Assembly: GCA_963724805.1 (NCBI GenBank)
Contig: CAVRWA010000011.1
Coordinates: 372,001 to 436,000, forward strand
DNA length: 64,000 nucleotides
Origin: CAVQZA01 sp963724805
GTDB lineage: Bacteria > Actinomycetota > Thermoleophilia > Gaiellales > Gaiellaceae
Direction: 5' to 3'
Shown: piece after piece, positions 53,586-61,006 of the stretch
Layout: each line of letters starts with the position of its first letter
Numbering within the stretch: position 1 is the first letter of the stretch
Made by a program: the position numbers and the translations under genes
Notes under the pieces: generated by a model
Databases searched by the model: none
Seen by the model: the letters and a program-made list of their open reading frames with translations, nothing else
What the model was told of the DNA's origin: nothing

Positions 53586-54984
53586 GCACACCCACGTCCC
53601 GCCCTGGAAGATCAAAGTGATCGAGCCGATCGCGCTCGTGTCGCCGCAGCGGCGCCTGGCTGCGCTCGACGAGGCGGGCTGGAACACGTTCGGCCTTCGT
53701 GCGGAGGACGTCTTCGTCGATCTCCTCACCGACAGCGGCACGTCGGCGCTCTCGCAGGAGCAGCGCGCCGCAATGGAGCTCGGCGACGAGTCGTACGCCG
53801 GCTCGCGCAGCTTCTACCGGCTCGAGGCGGCGATGCGTGAGACCTACGGCTACACGCACCTGATCCCGTCCCACCAGGGGCGCGGGGCCGAGCACCTGCT
53901 CTCGAAGGTCGCCGTCCGGCCGGGCCAGCTCGTCGCGTCGAACCTCTACTTCACCACCTCGCGCGCCCATGCCGAGCTGGCGGGCGGGATCTGGACGGAC
54001 GTCTCGATCCCGGAGGCGGTCGATCCCGAGTCCGACCATCCGTTCAAAGGCAACCTGGACTGCGAGAAGCTGGAGAAGGTGCTCCGCGAGAACGACGTCG
54101 CCTTCGTTCGCGTCGAGACCTGCCTCAACATGGCCGGCGGCCAGCCGGTCTCGATCGAGAACCTGCGGCAGGTGCGCGCGCTGGTGCTCGAGCACGGCGT
54201 GCCGCTGATCCTCGACGCGACGCGCGCCTCGGAGAACGCGTTCTTCGTGCGCGAGCGGGAGGCGGGCTGGGCGGAGGTGCCCTTCGCCGACGTGCTCCGG
54301 AGGATGGCCTCGCTCTCCGACGGCGCCGTCTTCTCCTCGAAGAAGGACCACTTCGTCCCGATCGGCGGCATGCTTTGCCTGAACGACGACGGGCTCGCCG
54401 AGCGCGCCCGTGAGCTGGTGGTCGTCTACGAGGGCTTCCCGCACTACGGCGGCATGGCCGGCTCGGCCATGGAGGCGCTGGCCCAGGGGATCCGCGAGTC
54501 GGCCGACGCGGACATGGTCGCCCAGTACGTCCGCCAGGGGCGCTACCTCGGCGGGCTGCTGCAGGAGGCCGGAGTGCCGATCGTCGTCCCGGTCGGAGCG
54601 CACGCGGTCTTCGTCGACGCGAAGCGGTTCCTGCCGCACGTCGTGCAGACGGACTTCCCGGCGCAGTCGCTCGCCGCGGCGATCTACGCCGCCGGCGGCG
54701 TCCGGACGATGGAGCGCGGGATCGTCTCCGGCCAGCATGGCGACCGGCCCTACCACGGGCTCGAGCTCGTGCGGCTGACCCTCCCGCGCCGCGTCTACAC
54801 GGCGGAGCACCTCGACTACGTCGCCGATGTGGTCGAGGAGGTGTTCGCGGTGCGCGACGAGGTGCCCGGGCTGCGGATGACCTACGCGCCCGAACATCTG
54901 CGCTTCTTCACCGCACGGTTCGAGCCGCTCGTGCCGTTCCCGCCGTTCGGGGCGGAGGCGGCGCCGCAGCTCGCAGTACGCTGA
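53578..54984 (+). CDS. tnaA: Tryptophanase/beta-eliminating lyase family protein
   Basis: 468 residues. PLP lysine pair in VFSSKKDHFVPIGG (residues 255-256), HQGRGAEHLL, NLYFTTSRAHAELAGG and LILDATRASENAFFV are all family segments. Tryptophanase and tyrosine phenol-lyase split their amino acids to indole or phenol, pyruvate and ammonia; which side chain is used cannot be told. GTG 53578 overlaps the end of the formate dehydrogenase gene by 8 nt, so both are likely on one transcript, an unexpected pairing. Gene symbol is by family. Confidence 0.85.
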   Translation: MPEHTHVPPWKIKVIEPIALVSPQRRLAALDEAGWNTFGLRAEDVFVDLLTDSGTSALSQEQRAAMELGDESYAGSRSFYRLEAAMRETYGYTHLIPSHQGRGAEHLLSKVAVRPGQLVASNLYFTTSRAHAELAGGIWTDVSIPEAVDPESDHPFKGNLDCEKLEKVLRENDVAFVRVETCLNMAGGQPVSIENLRQVRALVLEHGVPLILDATRASENAFFVREREAGWAEVPFADVLRRMASLSDGAVFSSKKDHFVPIGGMLCLNDDGLAERARELVVVYEGFPHYGGMAGSAMEALAQGIRESADADMVAQYVRQGRYLGGLLQEAGVPIVVPVGAHAVFVDAKRFLPHVVQTDFPAQSLAAAIYAAGGVRTMERGIVSGQHGDRPYHGLELVRLTLPRRVYTAEHLDYVADVVEEVFAVRDEVPGLRMTYAPEHLRFFTARFEPLVPFPPFGAEAAPQLAVR

Positions 54985-54988
54985 GGGC

Positions 54989-55477
54989 GTGAATGCGAGC
55001 GAGTGGCCCGAGCCCGTCGAGAGAGTCTCTGCGTACCTCCGCGCGGCCGGAACCGAGGCTCGCCTCGAGGAGTTCGAGGAGGGGACGCCCACCGCCGAGA
55101 CCGCGGCCCAGGCGATCGGCTGCGAGCCGGGCCGGATCGTGAAGTCGCTCGTGTTCGACTGCGACGGTCGTCCCGCGGTGGTGCTCGTTCCGGGCGATCG
55201 CCGCGCGGACCCGGCCAAGGTCGCCCGCGCGCTCGGCTGTGCGCGCGCCCGCGTCGCGGGGCCCGACGAGGTACGGCGAGCGACCGGCTTCGAGCCGGGC
55301 GCCGTCGCCCCGTTCCCGCTGCCGCTCGTCGAGCGGGTGCTGATCGAGCAGACGCTGCTCGGCCACGACCGGGTCTGGGTCGGCGCCGGCTCGACGAAGC
55401 ACATGGCAGGGCTCTCGCCGCGCGACCTCGTGCGCCTCGCGAAGGCCGAGCCGATCGACGCGGTCCAGGAAGGCTGA
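54989..55477 (+). CDS. YbaK/ProX-type aminoacyl-tRNA deacylase
   Basis: 162 residues, YbaK fold. AQAIGCEPGRIVKSLVFDCDGRPAVVLVPGD holds the catalytic Lys (VKSL); GFEPGAVAPFPLP and the final VWVGAGSTKHMAGL are family features. Such proteins hydrolyse mis-acylated tRNAs (Cys- or Ala-tRNA(Pro), Ala-tRNA(Ser)) in the cytosol. GTG 54989 is 4 nt after the tryptophanase stop. Specificity is not evident. Confidence 0.87.
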   Translation: MNASEWPEPVERVSAYLRAAGTEARLEEFEEGTPTAETAAQAIGCEPGRIVKSLVFDCDGRPAVVLVPGDRRADPAKVARALGCARARVAGPDEVRRATGFEPGAVAPFPLPLVERVLIEQTLLGHDRVWVGAGSTKHMAGLSPRDLVRLAKAEPIDAVQEG

Positions 55478-55527
55478 GCGCCCGGCCGGTACGATTCAGG
55501 GCAGTCGCGGCGGAAAAGGAGCAGACG

Positions 55528-56457
55528 ATGCGCGAGACCGAGAAGATCTGGATGAACGGCGAGCTGGTGGACTGGGCCGATGCCCGCATCCACGTCGGCT
55601 CCCACGGACTCCACTACGGCACCGGCGTCTTCGAGGGGATCCGCTGCTACGAGACCCCTGACGGCCCGGCCGTGTTTCGCCTGACCGACCACATGCAGCG
55701 CCTGCTCGACTCGGCGCGCCTGCTCTACATGGACATCCCGTACTCGCTGGAAGACCTGCGCGGGGCGACCCACGAGGTCGTCGGCGCCAGCGGCCTCCAG
55801 GCCTGCTACATCCGCCCGATCGCGTTCTACGGCTACGGCGAGCTCGGCGTCTCGACGGCGGGGAACCCGGTCGAGACCGTGATCATGTGCTGGCCCTGGG
55901 GCGCATACCTCGGCGAAGAGGCGCTCACCCGAGGCATCACCGCGAAGATCTCCTCCTGGAAACGGATCGGCGCGAACACGATCCCGCACGCCGCCAAGGC
56001 GACGGGCGTCTACCTCAACTCGATGCTGGCGACCACCGAGGCGCGGCGCGGCGGCTACGACGAGGCGATCCTGCTCACCGACACGGGCACCGTCGCCGAC
56101 GGGCCGGGCGAGAACATCTTCGTCGTGCGCGACGGCGTGATCACGACGCCGCCCCTCTCGACCTCGATCCTGCCCGGGATCACGCGCGAGACCGTGATCA
56201 CGATCGCGCGCGACCTCGGGTACACGGTCGAGGAGGGCGAGCTGATCCGCACCGACCTCTACCTCGCCGACGAGCTGTTCATGACGGGCACCGCCGCCGA
56301 GGTCACGCCCGTGCGGGCGGTGGACGACCAGGAGATCGGCGTCGGCGACATCACGCTCGAGCTCCAGTCGACCTACCTCGACGTGGTGAACGGTCGCAAC
56401 GAGGAGTACGAGGTGCACGGCTGGCTCGATTACGTCGCGACGCCCGCCGAGGCGTGA
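55528..56457 (+). CDS. ilvE: Branched-chain amino acid aminotransferase
   Basis: 309 residues, fold-type IV PLP enzyme. WMNGELVDWADARIHVGSHGLHYGTGVFEGIRCY and SSWKRIGANTIPHAAKATGVYLNSM with the PLP lysine, then GPGENIFVVRDGVI and the late segment VEEGELIRTDLYLADELFMTGTAAEVTPV are typical. It makes or degrades Ile, Leu and Val. AAAAGGAG precedes ATG 55528; its stop overlaps the next gene by 4 nt. Confidence 0.93.
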   Translation: MRETEKIWMNGELVDWADARIHVGSHGLHYGTGVFEGIRCYETPDGPAVFRLTDHMQRLLDSARLLYMDIPYSLEDLRGATHEVVGASGLQACYIRPIAFYGYGELGVSTAGNPVETVIMCWPWGAYLGEEALTRGITAKISSWKRIGANTIPHAAKATGVYLNSMLATTEARRGGYDEAILLTDTGTVADGPGENIFVVRDGVITTPPLSTSILPGITRETVITIARDLGYTVEEGELIRTDLYLADELFMTGTAAEVTPVRAVDDQEIGVGDITLELQSTYLDVVNGRNEEYEVHGWLDYVATPAEA

Positions 56458-57572
56458 GGGCCGCGACGAAGCCGATTCCGCTCGCGCAGCCGGTGATCGG
56501 CGAGCGCGAGGTCGAGCTCGTCACGGAGGTGCTGCGCTCGGGCCGGCTCTCGCTCGGGCCGGTCACGGAGCGGTTCGAAGAGGCGCTGGCCGCCTACGTC
56601 GGCGCCGGCTACGGCGCGGCGGTCTCGAGTGGGACCGCGGGGCTCCACCTGTGCGTGCGCGCGACCGGGATCGTCCCCGGTGACGAGGTGATCACCTCGC
56701 CGTTCTCGTTTGTCGCGTCGGCCAACTGCTTCATCTACGAGGGCGGCATCCCGGTGTTCGCGGACATCGACCCGGAGACGCTGAACCTCGACCCGGCCGC
56801 CGTCGAGGCGGCGATCACGCCCTTGACGAGAGCGGTCGTCGCGGTCGACATCTTTGGCTACCCATGCGAGCTCGACCCGCTTCGGGAGATCTGCGAGCGG
56901 CACGGGCTGGCGCTGATCGAGGACTCCTGCGAGGCGCTCGGCGCCGAGTACCGGGGCCGCCGGCTCGGGTCGCACGGCCATCCTGCGGTGTTCGCCTTCT
57001 ATCCGAACAAGCAGATGACGACCGGCGAGGGCGGGATGATCGTCACCGGCGACGAGGAGCAACAGCGGCTGTTCAAGAGCCTCGCCAACCAGGGCCGAGC
57101 CGATGGTGGCGGCTGGCTCGAGCACGCGCGCTTCGGCTTCAACTACCGCCTCGACGAGATCGCCTCCGCGATCGGGCTCGCGCAGCTCGAGCGGCTCGAC
57201 ACGATGCTGGCCGACCGCGCGGAGGTCGCCGCCCGCTACACCGAGCTGCTCGCCGGCGTCGACGTCGAGCCGCCCCTCGCGGACGACGGCGACCATGTTC
57301 GCTCGTGGTTCGTCTACGTCGTCAAGCTCCCCGAGGGCTGCGACCGAGAGGCCGTGATCGCGGCCCTCGAGCGCGACGGGATCGCGACGAGCCGGTACCT
57401 CCCGTCGATCCACCTCCAGCCTTACATGCGCGAGCGCTACGGCTTCGCCGAGGGCCTCTGCCCGGTCTCGGAGGCGACGAGCCGCCGCACGCTCGCGCTG
57501 CCGTTCTTCCCGCAGCTCGAGCGCGAGGACCAGGAGCGCGTCGTCGACTCGCTGCGCGCTGCACTCGGCTAG
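56454..57572 (+). CDS. DegT/DnrJ/EryC1/StrS-family sugar aminotransferase
   Basis: 372 residues. IPLAQPVIGEREVELVTEVLRSGRLSLGP, SSGTAGLHL, VDIFGYPCEL, EDSCEALGAEYRGR, FYPNKQMTTGEGGMIVTGD (PLP lysine in PNKQ) and GFNYRLDEIASAIGLAQLERLD are standard. Such enzymes add an amino group to a nucleotide keto-sugar, for cell-envelope polysaccharide or glycosylated metabolites. GTG 56454 overlaps the ilvE stop (GTGA), so the pair is coupled, though their pathways are unrelated on paper. No glycosyltransferase nearby. Confidence 0.88.
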   Translation: MRAATKPIPLAQPVIGEREVELVTEVLRSGRLSLGPVTERFEEALAAYVGAGYGAAVSSGTAGLHLCVRATGIVPGDEVITSPFSFVASANCFIYEGGIPVFADIDPETLNLDPAAVEAAITPLTRAVVAVDIFGYPCELDPLREICERHGLALIEDSCEALGAEYRGRRLGSHGHPAVFAFYPNKQMTTGEGGMIVTGDEEQQRLFKSLANQGRADGGGWLEHARFGFNYRLDEIASAIGLAQLERLDTMLADRAEVAARYTELLAGVDVEPPLADDGDHVRSWFVYVVKLPEGCDREAVIAALERDGIATSRYLPSIHLQPYMRERYGFAEGLCPVSEATSRRTLALPFFPQLEREDQERVVDSLRAALG

Positions 57573-57582
57573 CCGCCCGATC

Positions 57583-57604
57583 CCAAATGCTCATGAGCAC
57601 AAGG
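57583..57604 (+). repeat. 22-bp sequence shared with 17662-17683 (TGCTCATGAGCA core)
   Basis: Identical to the reverse complement of 17662-17683. It begins 10 bp after the aminotransferase stop, the start of a 264-bp gap. Confidence 0.7.
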
Positions 57605-57637
57605 AGCTCGTGAGCCGCGAGCCTGCGCCGACATGGG

Positions 57638-57670
57638 CGTGTCCGGGGGTCAGGCATCGGGCCGTGTCCG
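57638..57670. repeat. 33-bp intergenic repeat, copy A (GGGGGTCAGGC core)
   Basis: CGTGTCC ... GGGGTCAGGCAT ... CGTGTCCG. It agrees with copy B at 28 or more of 33 positions. The region 57605-57836 otherwise shows no gene. Confidence 0.6.
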
Positions 57671-57742
57671 ACGGGGCCGCATGACATGGCGGAATGCGGC
57701 CTCAGCGGTAGTGGAGTCATCGCCGCGCCTAGCGTCTTCGGA

Positions 57743-57775
57743 CATGTCCCGGGGTCAGGCACCAGGGCATGTCCC
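57743..57775. repeat. 33-bp intergenic repeat, copy B (GGGGTCAGGC core)
   Basis: CATGTCC ... GGGGTCAGGCACC ... CATGTCCC. Its two halves are palindromic (GGACATG/CATGTCC). It lies 105 bp after copy A. Confidence 0.6.
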
Positions 57776-57836
57776 GAGCGGACGGCGGGGATAGTCGGAG
57801 GCTGACTCCGGCGCGTCCAACGTAGATACTTCGCAC

Positions 57837-58196
57837 ATGGCGGACGGAACGCCCCGCATGGTCTTTCTCGGGTTCGGCAAGTACGCGCGTGCGGACCGCA
57901 TCTACGCGCTGCAGCCGATCACGGGTGACGACCGCGGCGGCGGCCGGCGCACGTATGTCTGGGTGGAGGGGATCGGCGAGCCGATCGTCGCCTCGCGCAC
58001 CGAGCGGACGATCCTGCAGGACATGGGGCAGGACGCGGCCGCCGGCACCGCCCTGCTCGACGAGGCGCTCGCGTTCGCCGAGCGCGTCGCCCAGGATGCC
58101 GACAAGGGCCGCGTCGATCTCTCCGACCTCGGCCGCCGCGCCAAGCACCTCCTCGAGGCGAGCGCAGGCCCCGCGGATACGGCCAAGCTCTTCTAG
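57837..58196 (+). CDS. RemA/DUF370-like small protein
   Basis: 119 residues. The N-terminal 60, MVFLGFGKYARADRIYALQP ... RRTYVWVEGIGEPIVASRT, resembles the short RemA/DUF370 extracellular-matrix regulator fold (IGFGN...R). The C-terminal 50 residues are helical and unfamiliar. RemA in Bacillus binds DNA; here a regulatory role is only inferred. The stop (TAG) directly abuts the GTG of the MFS gene, so both are in one operon. Confidence 0.6.
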   Translation: MADGTPRMVFLGFGKYARADRIYALQPITGDDRGGGRRTYVWVEGIGEPIVASRTERTILQDMGQDAAAGTALLDEALAFAERVAQDADKGRVDLSDLGRRAKHLLEASAGPADTAKLF

Positions 58197-59492
58197 GTGA
58201 CCGAACCGGGCGATCCCTCTCCGGGCGCGGACCGGCCGGGCACGCGCGAGCGCCTCCGCAGCCTCGCCGTCGACACGAGCCCGCTGCGGAAGTATCCGGC
58301 TTTTCGCCGCCTCTTCATCGGCCAGACGGTCTCGACGTTCGGCTCCGAGCTCGCGGCCGTCGCGGCGCCGTTCCAGCTCTACGACCTCACGCACTCGACG
58401 CTTCAGGTCGGGCTGCTCTCGCTGTGCGAGCTCGCACCGCTGCTGACTCTCACGATCGCCGGGGGCGCGATCGCCGACGCCTTCGACCGGCGAACGCTCC
58501 TCTTCCGCACCGAGGCCATGCTCGCGGTGGTCGCGGCGCTCTTCGCGGTCAACGCCGCCCTCCCGCATCCGCGCGTCTGGGCGATCTACGTGCTCGTCAC
58601 CCTGACGATGTCGATCTTCTCGCTCGGGGTCGCGGGGATGAGCTCCTTGATCCCGCGACTCGTAGAGCAGGACGACCTCGTCGCGGCGAACGCGCTCGAG
58701 TCCGTCTACGGGAGCACGACCTCGGTCGCGGGCCCCGCCGTGGCAGGCGTCCTGATCGCGGCGGTCGGACTCCCGCTCGCCTACGCGCTGGACTCGATCA
58801 CCTTCGCAGCCTCCCTGTGGAGCATCTGGCGCCTGCCGCCCCTGCCCCCCGCCCACGACGCAGACCGCCCGAGCCTCCGCTCGATCGCGGAGGGCTTCCG
58901 CTACGTGAGGGCCAAGAAGGTCGTGCTCGGGATGTTCATCGTCGACTCGAGCGCGATGGTGTTCGGGATGCCCCGCGCGCTGTTCCCGGCGATGGCCGTC
59001 TCGCGCTTCGACGGCGGCGCGGGGGTGCTCGGGCTCCTGTACGCGGCTCCGTACGCAGGCGCGCTCGTCTCGTCGCTGCTCTCCGGCTGGATCGCGCGCG
59101 TCCGCCGGCAAGGGCTGTACGTGGCAGTCGCGGCCTCGTGCTGGGGCCTCGCGATCGCCGCCTTCGGGTTCGCCGAGAGCCTCTGGGTCGCGCTGGTCCT
59201 GCTCGCCCTGGCCGGCGCCGCCGACAACGTCAGCGCCGTCCTCCGCAGCACCATCCTCTGGACGGTCACCCCGGAGTCGCTTCGCGGACGCGTCGCCGGG
59301 ATCGAGTTCGCGCAGGTCGCCTCGACACCTTCGCTCGGCAACGTCGAGGCCGGCGTGCTGGCCTCTCTGACGAGCGTCCGCTTCTCGATCGTCTCGGGCG
59401 GGCTCCTCTGTATCGTCGCGGCGGCGGTGACCGTCGTGCTGGTGCCGGCCCTCCGCTACTACGACGCAAGACCACGTGCGGCTCCCGCCTGA
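58197..59492 (+). CDS. MFS transporter, enterobactin-exporter-like (EntS) type
   Basis: 431 residues, 12 membrane helices. The helix 2-3 loop carries GGAIADAFDRRTLLF; FRRLFIGQTVSTFGSELAAVAAPFQLYDLTHSTLQVGLLSLCEL is typical of the MFS_3/EntS-like exporters. Drugs, siderophores or metabolites could be exported. GTG 58197 follows the RemA-like gene without a gap, and an operon with it is likely. Confidence 0.85.
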   Translation: MTEPGDPSPGADRPGTRERLRSLAVDTSPLRKYPAFRRLFIGQTVSTFGSELAAVAAPFQLYDLTHSTLQVGLLSLCELAPLLTLTIAGGAIADAFDRRTLLFRTEAMLAVVAALFAVNAALPHPRVWAIYVLVTLTMSIFSLGVAGMSSLIPRLVEQDDLVAANALESVYGSTTSVAGPAVAGVLIAAVGLPLAYALDSITFAASLWSIWRLPPLPPAHDADRPSLRSIAEGFRYVRAKKVVLGMFIVDSSAMVFGMPRALFPAMAVSRFDGGAGVLGLLYAAPYAGALVSSLLSGWIARVRRQGLYVAVAASCWGLAIAAFGFAESLWVALVLLALAGAADNVSAVLRSTILWTVTPESLRGRVAGIEFAQVASTPSLGNVEAGVLASLTSVRFSIVSGGLLCIVAAAVTVVLVPALRYYDARPRAAPA

Positions 59493-59522
59493 CGTCGGTC
59501 CGGGATCGGCGAGGGTACTCGT

Positions 59523-60332
59523 TTGGGGGTAGCCGGGCCGGCCGTTGGTTGGTTCCTCCGTTCAGACGGGCCTGTCGTGAGGGGCCGCTCGTGGAAGGTC
59601 GCCGGTGGCGACGAAGCAGTACTCCTTACCCATCACATCTCGAGGACAGCGGGTGTGGCCGCGGTGCCCGCCCGACTTGCGGAGGAGTACGGCAGTCGCG
59701 CGCTCTGGCGCGCTCGGCTGGATGGCGAGCTCGAGGTCGCGACGGTCCGGGACGGGTACCTGTATCGACGTCTCGTCAACGAAAACGGCACGACTACGCT
59801 GATCGACTCCGCACCGCCTCCGCCGGGGTACCGCTGGAGTTTCCCCACGGTCTGCGCCGGTTTCGCCGTGTGCATGGCCGCGCTGATCGGTGTCGCGATC
59901 CACGGCAGGCTGGAGTTTGTTGCACCCAGGCCTGCGTTCCTACCATTCATCGTCGGCATGGCAGTGATGGGCATCGGGTGGCTCCCGGTCTTCTTCGCGG
60001 AGGCCGTCGAACAGCGAGTGAAGCATCTGTCCTCGTGGATGAGCGTATGGCACGAGGCGACTCAGCTGAACGGCTGGGCACCACGAACCTCGGCGCAGCG
60101 CGCCTGCGGTTGGAGCGACTCGCCAACGATCACGATGGGATCGCGCAGGTCAGAGACGTCGGGACGGCCACGGTCGACGTTCTCGTCACGGGGCTGGTGC
60201 CGTCGCAAGTCGTACCAGGTCGACCAAGCCGGACGCACCGAGTTGGTGGAATCGACGCGACAGGGCAAGAAGGACATAGCAGCCCAGGCGGTCGAGGTCC
60301 GAACCAAGGAGCCCGAGCCCGACCCCGGCTGA
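59523..60332 (+). CDS. Membrane protein of unknown function, possibly frameshifted
   Basis: One open frame of 269 residues with two membrane helices (about 107-129 and 138-158). The last third reads poorly: from about 60050 a +1 frame (ERLGTTNLGAARLRLERLANDHDGIAQVRDVGTATVDVLVTG) looks more protein-like until about 60185, after which the original frame (SYQVDQAGRTELVESTRQGKKDI) resumes. Either two compensating indels are present, or one of the frames is an illusion. TTG 59523 is tentative; no ribosome site is seen. Slightly lower GC than the neighbours. Confidence 0.4.
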   Translation: MGVAGPAVGWFLRSDGPVVRGRSWKVAGGDEAVLLTHHISRTAGVAAVPARLAEEYGSRALWRARLDGELEVATVRDGYLYRRLVNENGTTTLIDSAPPPPGYRWSFPTVCAGFAVCMAALIGVAIHGRLEFVAPRPAFLPFIVGMAVMGIGWLPVFFAEAVEQRVKHLSSWMSVWHEATQLNGWAPRTSAQRACGWSDSPTITMGSRRSETSGRPRSTFSSRGWCRRKSYQVDQAGRTELVESTRQGKKDIAAQAVEVRTKEPEPDPG

Positions 60333-60391
60333 CGGTCGGCACGGTCTCGCGGGCCGTTCGCCGCATCAGCCGCGAACGCTAGGCTGGCCCC

Positions 60392-61006
60392 ATGACGCAG
60401 AGTGCAGTCCCCGACAGGACGGCTCTCCACGTGTCGAGGCCGGCAGCTCTTCCGGGCCCGACGCTCAGCCGAGACTTCTTCGCGCGTTCGGTGCACGAGG
60501 CCGCGCCCGAGCTGATCGGCGTGACGCTGCTCGTGGCCGGAGTGGGCGGGAGGATCGTGGAGGTCGAGGCCTACGACCGTGACGACCCGGCGTCGCACGC
60601 GTACCGGGGCCCGACGCCGCGCAACACCTCGATGTTCGGCCTGCCGGGCCATGCGTACGTGTACCGCTCCTACGGGGTGCACTGGTGCCTGAACGTCGTC
60701 TGCGCCGACGCCTCGGCCGCGCTCGTGCGGGCGCTCGAGCCGACGCACGGGATCGGCGCGATGCGCCAGCGTCGCGGCCAGGACGAGGTGCGCCTGCTCT
60801 GCTCAGGCCCCGGCCGTCTCACCCAGGCACTCGGGATCACGAGTGCGCACGATGGGCTGCCGCTGGACGAGTCGCCGTTCGAGCTGCTCGCGGCCGAGGA
60901 TCCTCCTGCGCTTGCGCGAGGAAGGCGAATCGGAATCTCGCAGGCAGTGGATCGGGAGTGGCGCTACGCGGAGGCAGGCTCGCGCTTCCTCAGCCGCCGG
61001 ATCTAG
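60392..61006 (+). CDS. 3-methyladenine DNA glycosylase (MPG/AAG type)
   Basis: 204 residues. The AAG-type active site is clear: GRIVEVEAYDRDDPASHAYRGPTPRNTSMFGLPGHAYVYRSYGVHWCLNVV with the catalytic Glu in VEVEAY. It removes alkylated purines from DNA. ATG 60392; the stop codon overlaps that of the convergent penicillin-binding protein gene (they share TAG bases at 61004-61005). Confidence 0.93.
   Translation: MTQSAVPDRTALHVSRPAALPGPTLSRDFFARSVHEAAPELIGVTLLVAGVGGRIVEVEAYDRDDPASHAYRGPTPRNTSMFGLPGHAYVYRSYGVHWCLNVVCADASAALVRALEPTHGIGAMRQRRGQDEVRLLCSGPGRLTQALGITSAHDGLPLDESPFELLAAEDPPALARGRRIGISQAVDREWRYAEAGSRFLSRRI

Noticed and set aside
53500..56418. 972-residue minus-strand frame
   Set aside because: Antisense of tryptophanase, YbaK and ilvE; composition typical of GC-rich shadow frames.
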